This document shows positions 1 to 8,378 of a DNA stretch of 64,000 nt, piece by piece (positions within the stretch are counted from its first letter, which is position 1; each line of letters begins with the position of its first letter). The position numbers and the translations under genes are program-made. The DNA is from Georgenia sp. M64 (GTDB lineage Bacteria > Actinomycetota > Actinomycetes > Actinomycetales > Actinomycetaceae), in the NCBI RefSeq assembly GCF_038049925.1, contig NZ_CP145809.1, positions 2,266,599-2,330,598 of the forward strand, in the 5' to 3' direction. The notes beneath the pieces are model-generated. The model was not told where the DNA came from and did not search any database. It was given only the letters and a program-made list of their open reading frames with translations.

Positions 1-1202
1 TGCAGGTGCAGGACCCAGGCGGCGAGGGCGCGCACCGGTCCCGCGGGCAGCCGGCCGGCCGCGCGCTCGAGGCGCAGCGCCGGCAGGATCCGGACGGGGA
101 CCTTCTGTGAGCCGTCCGCGGCGATCTGTGCGAGGAGGTGGCGCACCCGAGGGTTGGAGTAGCGGTCCAGCAGGGCGGCGCGGTACCGGGCGACGTCGTC
201 GGCGGGCACGCTCAGGTGTTCCCCCGCCACGTCCCACCAGTCCTCGACCCAGCCCCGGACGACGGGCTCGGCGATGGCGTCGGCGACGGTCTCGTGCCCG
301 AGGATCGTCGCGGCGTAGGCCATGAGCGAGTGCGAGCCGTTGAGCATCCAGAGCTTGCGCTGCTCGAAGGGGTGCACGTCGTCGACGACCTTCACGCCGG
401 CCTTCTCCCAGGCCGGCCGGCCGGCGGGGAACTCCCCGGAGACGACCCACTCGCTGAAGGGCTCGGTGGGCACCGGGGAGACGTCGTCGTAGCCCTGGCT
501 CTCGCGCACGGCGGCGCGCTCGGCGTCGGTCGTCGCCGGCGTGATCCGGTCGACCATGGAGGTCGCCCAGGAGACGTTCTCGTCCATCCAGCCGGTGAGG
601 GTGGGGTCCACCAGCTCGGCGAGCTCGACGACGACGCCGCGGAACGTGGGGCCGTTGTCCGGGAGGTTGTCGCAGGGCAGCACGGTGATCGCGCCGGCCC
701 CCGCCGCGCGGCGGGCGAGGAACCCGGCCACGAGCCGGGCCGGGGTCGTGCGCACGGCACCGGCCGGGTCTTCCCTCAGCGTCGCCACGTCCGACGAGAC
801 GTCCGGGTCGTCGGCGGCCAGGTGGCCGTCGGACCCGCGCATGTAGCCCGCCTCGGTGACGGTGGTGGTGACGATCGCCGTCTGCGGGGCGCGCAGGTAG
901 TCCAGGAAGGCGGCGGTGTCCGTCGCCGGGTGGACGGCGGAGAGCGTGCTGATGATCTCGAAGGAGTCCCCGTCGGCGTGGCGGGTGATGAGCGTGTAGA
1001 GCCCGTCCTGGGGGCCCAGCGCCTCGGCGGTGTCGGGGCGCCGGCCGGTGAAGGCTGCGATCCCCCACTCCCCCGCGTCCGGGGCGTGCTCGGTGTACCA
1101 GGCCTGGTGGGCGCGGGTGAAGTTGCCGACGCCGAGGTGCACGATCCGCACCGGCGCCGCGGGCCGGCCGTGGTGGCGGCGGCTGAGTCGTTCGGTGCTC
1201 AC
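1..1202 (-). CDS. uxuB: Mannitol dehydrogenase family protein, probable fructuronate reductase (3' end outside window)
   Basis: Long-chain polyol dehydrogenase family. It most likely reduces D-fructuronate to D-mannonate with NADH, the step after glucuronate isomerase. The N-terminus has the family pattern VHLGVGNFTRAHQAWY, and a later segment reads KLWMLNGSHS, the lysine/asparagine/histidine active-site region. About 400 codons are visible of an expected 480-500, so the C-terminus lies beyond position 1. The GTG start at 1202 overlaps the uxaC stop (GTGA, 1199-1202), so the two genes are translationally coupled. The substrate is inferred from that coupling and from the nearby beta-glucuronidase; tagaturonate or mannitol would be the alternatives. 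Confidence 0.85.
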   Translation of the reverse strand, partial: MSTERLSRRHHGRPAAPVRIVHLGVGNFTRAHQAWYTEHAPDAGEWGIAAFTGRRPDTAEALGPQDGLYTLITRHADGDSFEIISTLSAVHPATDTAAFLDYLRAPQTAIVTTTVTEAGYMRGSDGHLAADDPDVSSDVATLREDPAGAVRTTPARLVAGFLARRAAGAGAITVLPCDNLPDNGPTFRGVVVELAELVDPTLTGWMDENVSWATSMVDRITPATTDAERAAVRESQGYDDVSPVPTEPFSEWVVSGEFPAGRPAWEKAGVKVVDDVHPFEQRKLWMLNGSHSLMAYAATILGHETVADAIAEPVVRGWVEDWWDVAGEHLSVPADDVARYRAALLDRYSNPRVRHLLAQIAADGSQKVPVRILPALRLERAAGRLPAGPVRALAAWVLHL

Positions 1203-2626
1203 AGCTTGAACGCCTTCCTGGGCTGGGTGACGACGAGGTCGTAGGCGCTGTCGAGCGCCTCGGCCATGGTGAGCCGGTGGTCCGCGACGAGCTCGGCGAG
1301 GAAGGCCGAGTCGATCCGCCGGTTCATGTCGTGCCGGGCAGGGATCGAGAGGAAGGCGCGGGTGTCGTCGATGAAGCCCGACGTGCGGCTGAACCCGGCG
1401 GAGCCGGTGATCGAGCGGCGGTAGCGCTTGATGCCCTCGGCCTCGTCGATGAACCACCACGGGGCCCCGACGTAGACCGAGGGGTAGAAGCCCGCCAGGG
1501 GGGCGAGCTCGCGCGAGTAGACCGTCTCGTCGATGGTGAAGAGCACCAGCTGGAAGTTCGGCGCCGTGCCGAAGGCGGAGAGCACAGGCTTGAGCGCCTG
1601 GGAGAACTCCACGGCCATCGGGATGTCGGCACCGACGTCGGCACCGTGGGCGTCCAGGGTCGGCGTGTGGTGGTTGCGCACGACACCCGGGTGCATGGTC
1701 ATCACCAGACCGTCCTCGGAGGCCATACGGGCCTGCTCGAAGACGAAGTGGCGGCGCAGCGTGTCGCCCTCCGCCGGGGTGATCTCGCCCGCGCGGGCCC
1801 GGGCGTACAGGCGCTGCGCCTCGCCGTCGTCGAGCTGCTCGGCGCGGGCGTCGCGGTGGGAGTGGTCCGAGGAGACGGCCCCGTGCGCCTTGAAGTACGC
1901 GCGGCGGTTCTCCATCGCCTCGACCCAGCCGGGGTAGCTCCCGGTGTCGACCCCGGTGACCTGGCCCAGGGTGTCGATCAGTGTGTTCCACGCGGGCGTG
2001 GCGGGCTCGAGGTACTTGTCGGGCCGGAAGGTCGGGGCCACGACCCCGGTCCAGCTCTCGTCGGCGGCGAGCTTGGCGTGGTGGCGAAGGTCGTCGGCCG
2101 GGTCGTCCGTGGTGGCGAGGAACTCGATGCCGAAGCGCTGGTACAGGGCGCGGGGACGGAACTCGGGGGTGGCGATGGCGGCGGTGATGCGGTCGTAGAT
2201 CTCGTCGGCCGTCCGAGCCGAGGGGACGAGGTCGATGCCGAACACGTCGGAGAGCACCGACTCGAACCAGAACTTCATCGGCGTGCCGCGGTAGACCTTC
2301 CAGTGCTCGCACAGCAGGTGGAAGGCCCGACGACCCTGCTCGGGGGTGAGCTCCCGGCCGCCGGCACCGAGGTCGGCGAGGTCGACGCCGGAGGCGTGCA
2401 GGAGCCGGTTGATGTAGTGGTCGGGGCTGATGAGGAGGGAGGTCGGATCCGCGAAGGGCTCGTCGTCGGCCAGCCACTGCGGCGGGACGTGCCCGTGCGG
2501 GGAGATGATCGGCAGGTCCTTGACGGACTCGTACAGCTCGCGGGCCAGGGGCCGCAGCGTGGGGTCCGCGGGGAGGAGGCGGTCGGGATGGACGTGGAGG
2601 ACGTCGTCGTCGGTGGTGGTGGCCAT
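1199..2626 (-). CDS. uxaC: Glucuronate isomerase
   Basis: Isomerises D-glucuronate to D-fructuronate (or galacturonate to tagaturonate) in the cytoplasm. The 475-residue protein has the usual UxaC length, with the metal-binding SPHGHVPP motif near residue 42 and the family segments FWFESVLSDVFG and MHPGVVRNHH. I chose the ATG at 2626, which follows an AGGA-type ribosome-binding site. An upstream in-frame extension to 2794 has no homology and would run through the operator-like palindrome at 2657-2670. It is the first gene of an operon with the fructuronate reductase, and is likely repressed by the adjacent LacI protein. Confidence 0.95.
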   Translation of the reverse strand: MATTTDDDVLHVHPDRLLPADPTLRPLARELYESVKDLPIISPHGHVPPQWLADDEPFADPTSLLISPDHYINRLLHASGVDLADLGAGGRELTPEQGRRAFHLLCEHWKVYRGTPMKFWFESVLSDVFGIDLVPSARTADEIYDRITAAIATPEFRPRALYQRFGIEFLATTDDPADDLRHHAKLAADESWTGVVAPTFRPDKYLEPATPAWNTLIDTLGQVTGVDTGSYPGWVEAMENRRAYFKAHGAVSSDHSHRDARAEQLDDGEAQRLYARARAGEITPAEGDTLRRHFVFEQARMASEDGLVMTMHPGVVRNHHTPTLDAHGADVGADIPMAVEFSQALKPVLSAFGTAPNFQLVLFTIDETVYSRELAPLAGFYPSVYVGAPWWFIDEAEGIKRYRRSITGSAGFSRTSGFIDDTRAFLSIPARHDMNRRIDSAFLAELVADHRLTMAEALDSAYDLVVTQPRKAFKL

Positions 2627-2654
2627 GCTGTCATCGTCCTGGCGGCCCCACCGT

Positions 2655-2683
2655 GCGGCAACGTGTTGCCGGGTGTTGCCAGG
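2655..2683 (-). promoter_or_regulatory. LacI-type operator in the uxaC promoter
   Basis: A perfect palindrome, GGCAAC-GT-GTTGCC (2657-2670), is followed by a second TGTTGCC half-site at 2674-2680. Read on the minus strand the element matches 20 of 26 positions with the site upstream of the LacI gene (4105-4130). A weaker match lies in the uidA upstream region. Central CG-type palindromes are usual for LacI-family operators. It lies 30-60 bases before the uxaC start. Confidence 0.7.
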
Positions 2684-2706
2684 CATCCGGGCCGCCACGC
2701 CGGTGC

Positions 2707-2910
2707 GAGCGCGCATGTACGCGCCGAACGAGGAGGAACGGGCGTCCGCGCTCATCCCGCCCGGTGCGCGCTCGCCCGTGAGGTCCTCACTCACCCGTAA
2801 GGTCCTCGCTCGCCCGAATCAGGCGGGCCCGGCCCGCCGAGCGCGCATGTTCGCGCCGAACGAGAAGGAACGGGCGTCCTCGCTCACCCCGCCCGGTGCG
2901 CGCTCACCCG
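2707..2910. repeat. Two 72-bp direct repeats, 132-bp period
   Basis: Copies at 2707-2778 and 2839-2910 share the start GAGCGCGCATG and the end GGTGCGCGCTC, with only a few substitutions between them. A GCCCGGCCCGCCGAGC block precedes copy 2 and recurs after it (about 2939-2955), giving a partial third copy. CTC(A/G)CCCGT(G/A)AGGTCCTC is also repeated inside the spacer. This looks like an old tandem duplication of noncoding DNA. Confidence 0.75.
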
Positions 2911-2986
2911 CACACTCCTCCCTCAGCGGCCGCACGCGTGCCCGGCCCGCCGAGCACGGGTCAGCGCCGAACGCGGCGCTCGCACG

Positions 2987-4078
2987 TCAGGGCTGCGCGG
3001 AGGCGGCGGCGGTGCTCGACCGCTCCATGAGCTTGACGGGCACCACGACCGGCGGTCCCCCACGCGGGTGCGCACCCTTCATCTGTGCGACGAGGTTGCG
3101 CACCGCGGCCGAGCCGAGGGCGCGGCGCGGGGTGGCCACCGTCGTCAGCGAGGGCGTGACGAGGTCGGCGGCGAAGATGTTGTCGTAGCCCACGACGGAG
3201 ACGTCGTCGGGCACGCGGACCCCGCGGGCCTGGACCGCGCGCATGAACCCGATGGCGACGAGGTCGTTGTAGGCGATCACCCCGGTGGTGGGCGCCTGGA
3301 GCCATGCCTTCGCCCCCGCGACCCCGCCCGCGACCGTGGGGGCGAGAGGGCCGATGCGCCGGACGTGGACGCTGAGCTCGAGCGACGCCTCGCGCAGCCC
3401 GCGCCAGCGCATCCCGTCGGCCCACGACGCCTCGGGGCCGGCGAGGTACGTGACGGTCGTGTGCCCGAGCCCGCCGAGGTGCTCCAGCGCGCGCCGCACG
3501 CCGCGGGGGTTGTCCGGGACGACCGACGGGATCTCCCGCACGGCACGGTTGATGACGACCATCGGCTTCTGCTTGGCAATCATCCGGATCGCCGCGTCGG
3601 ACATGCGCGACGTCCCCAGCACGATGCCGTCGACGATGGGCAGCGCCCGTTCGAGCGCGTCGCGCTCCTGCCGGTCGGACTCGCGCGAGTCCACGAGGAC
3701 GACGATGTACCCCGCCTCGGCCGCCTCGTCCTGGACGCCGTTGATGATCTCGAAGTAGACGGGGTTGGTGATGTCGGGGACGACCAGGGCGATGAGGTTG
3801 GTGTGGGTCGTCGACAGCGCCCGGGCCATCGGGTTGGTGCGGTAGCCGAGCTCGGCGGCGACCTTGCGGATCCGGTCGGCCGTCTCGGAGTTCACCCGCC
3901 CTGGCCTCGAGAACGTCCGCGACACCGTCGACGGCGCCACACCAGCGGCCTTCGCCACGTCGTAGATCGTCGGCGCACCCCTGCGCGGACCGGGGACCGG
4001 GCCGGGCTCCTCGGCGTCGGCAGGTACGGGTCCGGTGATGGGCACGACGCCGGGCACCTCGTGCTCGTCCTGCTCCAC
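2987..4078 (-). CDS. LacI family transcriptional regulator of the glucuronide genes
   Basis: 363 residues. The N-terminal LacI helix-turn-helix reads TIYDVAKAAGVAPSTVSR, followed by the hinge helix PMARALS and a periplasmic-binding-protein-like effector domain (NLIALVVPDITNP onward). The GTG start at 4078 is chosen because GAGGGGG lies about 9 bases upstream; longer in-frame starts to 4183 cross the operator. About 30 residues precede the HTH, somewhat more than usual. It sits between uxaC-uxuB (same strand) and divergent uidA. Shared sites before all three units suggest a local, autoregulated repressor, with a glucuronide or hexuronate as the probable inducer (inference). Confidence 0.93.
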   Translation of the reverse strand: MEQDEHEVPGVVPITGPVPADAEEPGPVPGPRRGAPTIYDVAKAAGVAPSTVSRTFSRPGRVNSETADRIRKVAAELGYRTNPMARALSTTHTNLIALVVPDITNPVYFEIINGVQDEAAEAGYIVVLVDSRESDRQERDALERALPIVDGIVLGTSRMSDAAIRMIAKQKPMVVINRAVREIPSVVPDNPRGVRRALEHLGGLGHTTVTYLAGPEASWADGMRWRGLREASLELSVHVRRIGPLAPTVAGGVAGAKAWLQAPTTGVIAYNDLVAIGFMRAVQARGVRVPDDVSVVGYDNIFAADLVTPSLTTVATPRRALGSAAVRNLVAQMKGAHPRGGPPVVVPVKLMERSSTAAASAQP

Positions 4079-4104
4079 CCGCGGGCCCCCTCGATCCTGC
4101 GCCG

Positions 4105-4130
4105 GTGCAACATCCGGCAAACGGTTGCGA
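4105..4130. promoter_or_regulatory. LacI-type operator upstream of the lacI gene
   Basis: GCAA-ACGG-TTGC at 4117-4128 is a near-perfect palindrome with a central CG. It is preceded by GCAACATCC at 4107-4115. The whole element aligns with the minus strand of the uxaC site (conserved core GCAACAyCCGGCAAnnnGTTGC), which supports autoregulation. Confidence 0.65.
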
Positions 4131-4275
4131 CTCTTCCCGCAGCCTAGTGGGAACGGTCGCGGCGATCCTCGTCCGCCGCGCACCGTCCTTCGCCCTCGCC
4201 GGCCCGCTCCGGACCCGTCGGCCGCGTCGGCCGTGGCAGGTGCGGACCGCCTGCGGACGGCGCCACGGACGAGCG

Positions 4276-4297
4276 GACAACACCTGGCAACCCTTGG
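4276..4297. promoter_or_regulatory. Weaker copy of the operator upstream of uidA
   Basis: The stretch contains CAACACCTGGCAAC (4278-4291). It matches about 16 of 22 positions of the element at the uxaC promoter but lacks the full second half-site. It lies about 140 bases before the uidA ATG. Confidence 0.5.
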
Positions 4298-4435
4298 TGA
4301 CCGGTGCCTCGAGATGCGTCAATGGAGCGGACGGGTCGACCACCGCCGCCTACGACCCTCCACCCGCGCGTGCCGATCGCCTGGCCCACCAGGTCCTCAC
4401 CCGCCCGCCCGGACCGTCGCACCGGAAGGAACCCC

Positions 4436-6271
4436 ATGCTCCGCCCCCAGGACTCCGCCACCCGTGAGCGCCGCTCCCTCGACGGCCTGTGGCGCTTCCG
4501 CGCCGACGCCGCCTCGCGCGGCCGCACCGAGCGCTGGTTCGCCCGACCCCTGGACGACGCGATCGACATGCCGGTCCCGGCGAGCTTCAACGACGTCGTG
4601 CCCGGCCGCGAGCTGCACGACCACGTCGGCGAGGTCTGGTACCAGCGCACCGTCCGCGTCCCGCGGGGGTGGGCCGGCGAACGAGTGGTGCTCCGGTTCG
4701 ACGCGGCCACGCACCGCGCGACCGTCTGGGTCGGCGAGAGCGAGGTGATGAGCCACGAGGGCGGCTACACCCCGTTCGAGGCCGACGTCACCGAGCACGT
4801 GACGCCGGGCGAGGAGGTCCGCATCACCGCCGTCGTCGACAACACCCTCACCTGGGAGACCGTCCCGCCGGGCATCGTCGTGGACACCCCCCACGGCCGG
4901 CGCCAGAAGTACATGCACGACTTCTTCAACTACGCCGGGCTCCACCGCACCGTCTGGCTCTACAGCACCCCGGCCACCCACGTGGCCGACGTCACCGTCG
5001 TCACGGGTGTCGACGGCGACCCCACCGCGACCGTCGTCACCGGGACGGTCGCGTACGAGGTCGAGGTGGCCGGCGGCGTCACTGGTGGTGACACTGGCGA
5101 CGGCGCCGCGGCGGGCGACGGCGCGGACGAGCCGGCCGTGGACGTCGAGCTTCGCGACGCCGGCGGCACCGTCGTCGCCCAGGGCCGCGGCGCGGTGGGC
5201 ACGCTGACCGTCCCGGACGTGCGGCTGTGGCAGCCGGGTGAGGGCTACCGCTACGACCTCGTCGTCTCGGTGAGCGCGGACGGCGTCCTCGTCGACCGCT
5301 ACACGGAGAAGGTCGGCGTGCGCACGGTGGAGATCCGCGGAACCGACTTCCTCATCAACGGCCGCCCGTTCTACTTCCGCGGCTTCGGCATGCACGAGGA
5401 CCACGTCACCCGCGGCAAGGGCCACGACGACACCGCCATGGTCCACGACTTCGAGCTCCTGCGCTGGACGGGGGCCAACTCCTTCCGCACCTCGCACTAC
5501 CCCTACGCCGAGGAGGTCATGGACTACGCGGACGCGCACGGCGTCGTCGTGATCGACGAGACGGCCGCCGTCGGCATGAACGGCGCGGTGGCCGCGGTCC
5601 TGGGCACCCGTGTCGACAAGGTGTTCTCCCCCGAGACCGTGAGCGAGCGGACCCGCGAGGTCCACGCCCAGGCGATCCGCGAGCTCGTCGCGCGGGACAA
5701 GAACCGACCGAGCGTGGTGCTGTGGTCGATCGCCAACGAGCCGGAGTCGCACACCGAGGAGTCGGAGGAGTACTTCCGCCCGCTGTTCGCCCTCACCCGC
5801 GAGCTCGACCCGCACCGCCCCGTCGGGTTCGTCAACGTCATGTTCTCGCCGGCGGACGTGTGCCGTCTCGCGGGGTACTCCGACGTCGTCATGATCAACC
5901 GCTACTACGGCTGGTACGCCGACAGCGGCGACCTCGCCGCCGCGGAGGCCGCCCTCGAGGACGAGCTGGCGCAGTGGTCCGAGCACGGCAAGCCGATCCT
6001 CATGACCGAGTACGGCGCCGACACGATCACGGGCCTGCACGACCTCACCGGGGCCATGTGGTCCGAGGAGTACCAGACCGAGCTGCTCGACATGTACCAC
6101 CGGGTCTTCGACCGCACACCGGCCATGGCGGGCGAGCACGTCTGGAACTTCGCCGACTTCGCCACCTCCCACGGGATCGTGCGGGTGGACGGCAACAAGA
6201 AGGGCGTCTTCACCCGCGACCGCCGCCCCAAGGCGGCCGCCCACCTCCTGCGGCGCCGCTGGCGCGGCTGA
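4436..6271 (+). CDS. uidA: Beta-glucuronidase (GH2)
   Basis: Hydrolyses beta-D-glucuronides, releasing glucuronate for UxaC. At 611 residues it is close to the usual UidA length. The order is a GH2 jelly-roll domain (RRSLDGLWRFRAD), an Ig-like domain, then a TIM barrel. The acid/base glutamate is in SIANEPESH (E435) and the nucleophile in LMTEYGADT (E525). The ATG at 4436 follows GGAAGGA. No signal peptide is visible, so the enzyme should be cytoplasmic. The Ig-like domain has a glycine/aspartate-rich insertion (about residues 215-240) absent from typical enzymes. Context supports glucuronidase over galactosidase. Confidence 0.95.
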   Translation: MLRPQDSATRERRSLDGLWRFRADAASRGRTERWFARPLDDAIDMPVPASFNDVVPGRELHDHVGEVWYQRTVRVPRGWAGERVVLRFDAATHRATVWVGESEVMSHEGGYTPFEADVTEHVTPGEEVRITAVVDNTLTWETVPPGIVVDTPHGRRQKYMHDFFNYAGLHRTVWLYSTPATHVADVTVVTGVDGDPTATVVTGTVAYEVEVAGGVTGGDTGDGAAAGDGADEPAVDVELRDAGGTVVAQGRGAVGTLTVPDVRLWQPGEGYRYDLVVSVSADGVLVDRYTEKVGVRTVEIRGTDFLINGRPFYFRGFGMHEDHVTRGKGHDDTAMVHDFELLRWTGANSFRTSHYPYAEEVMDYADAHGVVVIDETAAVGMNGAVAAVLGTRVDKVFSPETVSERTREVHAQAIRELVARDKNRPSVVLWSIANEPESHTEESEEYFRPLFALTRELDPHRPVGFVNVMFSPADVCRLAGYSDVVMINRYYGWYADSGDLAAAEAALEDELAQWSEHGKPILMTEYGADTITGLHDLTGAMWSEEYQTELLDMYHRVFDRTPAMAGEHVWNFADFATSHGIVRVDGNKKGVFTRDRRPKAAAHLLRRRWRG

Positions 6272-6377
6272 TTCTGCCGCCCCACCGCCGCGGCAACCCG
6301 TGGCACGGACGTGGCGGCGGGCGCGGGTCCCGGCGAGGATGGCACGCGTACGGTGAGGGACCGACGAAGGAGGACCG

Positions 6378-7238
6378 GTGGCACCACGCTTCGACCGGCT
6401 GGCCGGTGACGACCTGGCCCGCGCCGACGCCGTCGGCGCGCTGCTGACGGGCACGGCCCCGCTGGGGGTGGCGTACTCCGGCGGGGTCGACTCCGCGACG
6501 CTCCTCGCCCTGGCGGTGCGGGCGCTGGGTCCCGGCGACGTGGTGGCCCTGCTCGGGGTCTCGCCCTCCCTCGCCCGCAGCGAGCGGGCGACGGCGCACG
6601 AGACCGCCGCGTTCGTCGGCGCCCGTCTCGTGGAGGTCCCCACCCACGAGGGCGAGAACCCGGACTACGTGCGCAACGGCGTCGACCGGTGCTTCTTCTG
6701 CAAGGACGAGCTCTTCGGCCGGATCGACCACGACGTGGTCCGCGACCACGGCCTCGCCGCCGTCGCCTACGGCGAGAACGCCGACGACACCCTGCGGCCG
6801 GACCGGCCCGGCTCCCGGGCCGCGACCGAGCACCGCGTGCTCCGCCCGCTGGCGGACGCGGGCCTGACCAAGGCGCACGTGCGCTCCCTCGCCCGGGCGA
6901 TGGCCCTGCCCGTGGCGGACAAGCCGGCCGCCCCGTGCCTCGCCTCGCGCATCCCCCACGGGCAGGAGGTGACCCCCGCCAAGCTGCGCCAGGTCGAGCG
7001 CGCGGAGGAGGTCCTGCGCGAGCTGGGGTTCAGCGACGGGCGTGTGCGCCACCACGGCGACATCGCCCGCGTCGAGCTGCCGGTCGCGGAGATCCCCCGG
7101 GCCGCCGGCGACGACGTGCGGGAGCTCCTCGAGAGCGGCATCCGGGCGGCGGGCTTCCGCTACGTCGTCGTCGACCTCGGCGGCATCCGGTCCGGCGGGT
7201 TCACCCTGCCCCTGCTCGCGGCCGGCCACCGTGGCTGA
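6378..7238 (+). CDS. larE: ATP-dependent sulfur transferase LarE
   Basis: PP-loop enzyme that converts pyridinium-3,5-biscarboxylic acid mononucleotide to the bis-thiocarboxylate during nickel-pincer nucleotide synthesis. 286 residues. The ATP-pyrophosphatase P-loop is SGGVDS (residues 34-39). RCFFCKDELF supplies C105 and C108, and PCLASR supplies C187, by position the likely equivalent of the sacrificial cysteine of Lactiplantibacillus LarE. The GTG start at 6378 has an AAGGAGGA site just upstream. The stop overlaps the larB start by 8 bases. Confidence 0.93.
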   Translation: MAPRFDRLAGDDLARADAVGALLTGTAPLGVAYSGGVDSATLLALAVRALGPGDVVALLGVSPSLARSERATAHETAAFVGARLVEVPTHEGENPDYVRNGVDRCFFCKDELFGRIDHDVVRDHGLAAVAYGENADDTLRPDRPGSRAATEHRVLRPLADAGLTKAHVRSLARAMALPVADKPAAPCLASRIPHGQEVTPAKLRQVERAEEVLRELGFSDGRVRHHGDIARVELPVAEIPRAAGDDVRELLESGIRAAGFRYVVVDLGGIRSGGFTLPLLAAGHRG

Positions 7239-7929
7239 GCCCGACGGCGTCGTCCCCGGCGTGGCGGAGCTCGACCACGACCGTGCCCGGCGGCGCGGCT
7301 ACCCGGAGGCGGTCTACTGCGAGGGCAAGTCCCCCGACCAGCTGCGCCGGATCGCCGCCGCCCTCGCGGGCCGGCCCGGGAACGCCGCGACGCTCTTCAC
7401 GCGCGCCGACGACGAGCGGGCCGCGGCCGTCCTCGAGGCGCTGCCCGACGCCCGTCACGAGCCCGACGCACGCCTGCTCGCGTGGCCGCCGCGCGAGCCG
7501 GACCCCACCGGCGGTCTCGTCGTCATCGTCTGCGCCGGGACGTCCGACCTTCCGGTGGCCCGCGAGGCCGAGCTCACCGCCCGCTACCTCGGCCGGCGCA
7601 CCGAGCTGGTCGTCGACGTCGGGGTGGCTGGCATCCACCGAGTCCTCGCGCGGGTGGAGACCCTCCGGGCGGCCGACGCCGTCGTCGTCGTCGCCGGGAT
7701 GGACGGCGCTCTGCCCGGCGTCGTCGCCGGGCTCGTCTCGGCCCCCGTCGTGGCCGTGCCCACCTCGGTCGGCTACGGCGCGGCCTTCGAGGGGCTCGCA
7801 CCGCTGCTGACGATGCTCAACGCGTGCGCACCGGGGGTGGGCGTCGTCAACATCGACAACGGCTACGGCGGCGGCCACCTCGCCGCCCAGATCGCCGCCC
7901 CGCGCGCCGGTGGGAGGATGGGCCGATGA
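7231..7929 (+). CDS. larB: Nickel pincer cofactor biosynthesis protein LarB
   Basis: Carboxylates and hydrolyses nicotinic acid adenine dinucleotide, the first step of nickel-pincer nucleotide synthesis. 232 residues. Near the N-terminus is the LarB signature RRGYPEAVYCEGKSPDQ. The C-terminal half resembles PurE-type AIR carboxylase (VCAGTSDLPVAREA, VAGMDGALPGVVAGL, VPTSVGYG). The GTG at 7231 lies inside the 3' end of larE, and the stop overlaps the next ATG (ATGA, 7926-7929). Confidence 0.93.
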   Translation: MAEPDGVVPGVAELDHDRARRRGYPEAVYCEGKSPDQLRRIAAALAGRPGNAATLFTRADDERAAAVLEALPDARHEPDARLLAWPPREPDPTGGLVVIVCAGTSDLPVAREAELTARYLGRRTELVVDVGVAGIHRVLARVETLRAADAVVVVAGMDGALPGVVAGLVSAPVVAVPTSVGYGAAFEGLAPLLTMLNACAPGVGVVNIDNGYGGGHLAAQIAAPRAGGRMGR

Positions 7930-8372
7930 GCGTCTTCACCAGCATCATCGCCGGCGACATCCCCGGTCGGTTCGTCTGGGCCGACGACGTCTGCGTCGTC
8001 CTCGCCACCATCGCGCCGATCACCGACGGCCACATGCTCGTCGTCCCGCGCACCGAGGTCACGCAGTACACCGACGCCGACGACGCGCTGCTGTCCCACC
8101 TGGCCGTCGTCGCCAAGCGGGTCGGCCGGGCGCAGCAGGCGGCCTACGGCGCGCCGCGGGCCGCGGTCCTCGTGGCCGGCTTCGAGGTCGACCACCTCCA
8201 CCTCCACGTCCTGCCGGCGTGGGACGAGCGGTCCCTGCGCTTCGACAACGCGCGCCACGACCTGCCCGCCGAGGAGCTCGACGCAGCCACCGAGGCGGTG
8301 CGCGCCGCCCTGCGCGATGCCGGCTGGGGTGCGCAGGTGCCCGTCTCGGCGGGCTCGCCCGCGCTGGCCTGA
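7926..8372 (+). CDS. HIT family protein
   Basis: 148 residues of the histidine-triad nucleotide hydrolase/transferase family. The HIT motif HLHLHVLP is at about residues 97-104, and the N-terminus has the usual FTSIIAGDIPGRFVWADD pattern. Such proteins cleave adenylylated or AMP-linked substrates. It is the third gene of larE-larB-HIT with an ATGA overlap, so it is probably co-translated. A role in removing an AMP leaving group or by-product of Lar chemistry is possible but is only inference. It ends 6 bases before the convergent phosphoesterase gene. Confidence 0.9.
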   Translation: MSVFTSIIAGDIPGRFVWADDVCVVLATIAPITDGHMLVVPRTEVTQYTDADDALLSHLAVVAKRVGRAQQAAYGAPRAAVLVAGFEVDHLHLHVLPAWDERSLRFDNARHDLPAEELDAATEAVRAALRDAGWGAQVPVSAGSPALA

Positions 8373-8378
8373 CGCCGC

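Larger units (their letters stand above)
2627..2986. other. Intergenic region uxaC-lacI, no gene seen
   Basis: This 360-base gap holds the operator-like palindrome near uxaC and a degenerate direct repeat (2707-2910). I see no credible coding sequence in it, and no clear terminator for the LacI gene. Confidence 0.6.
4079..4435. other. Divergent intergenic region lacI/uidA
   Basis: The 357 bases between the divergent starts hold the two operator-like elements listed separately. I found no gene, and no convincing -35/-10 pair. Confidence 0.6.

Noticed and set aside
2627-2794. Longer uxaC with a start at 2794
   Set aside because: The extra 56 residues match nothing in the family and would translate through the operator-like palindrome and part of the repeat.
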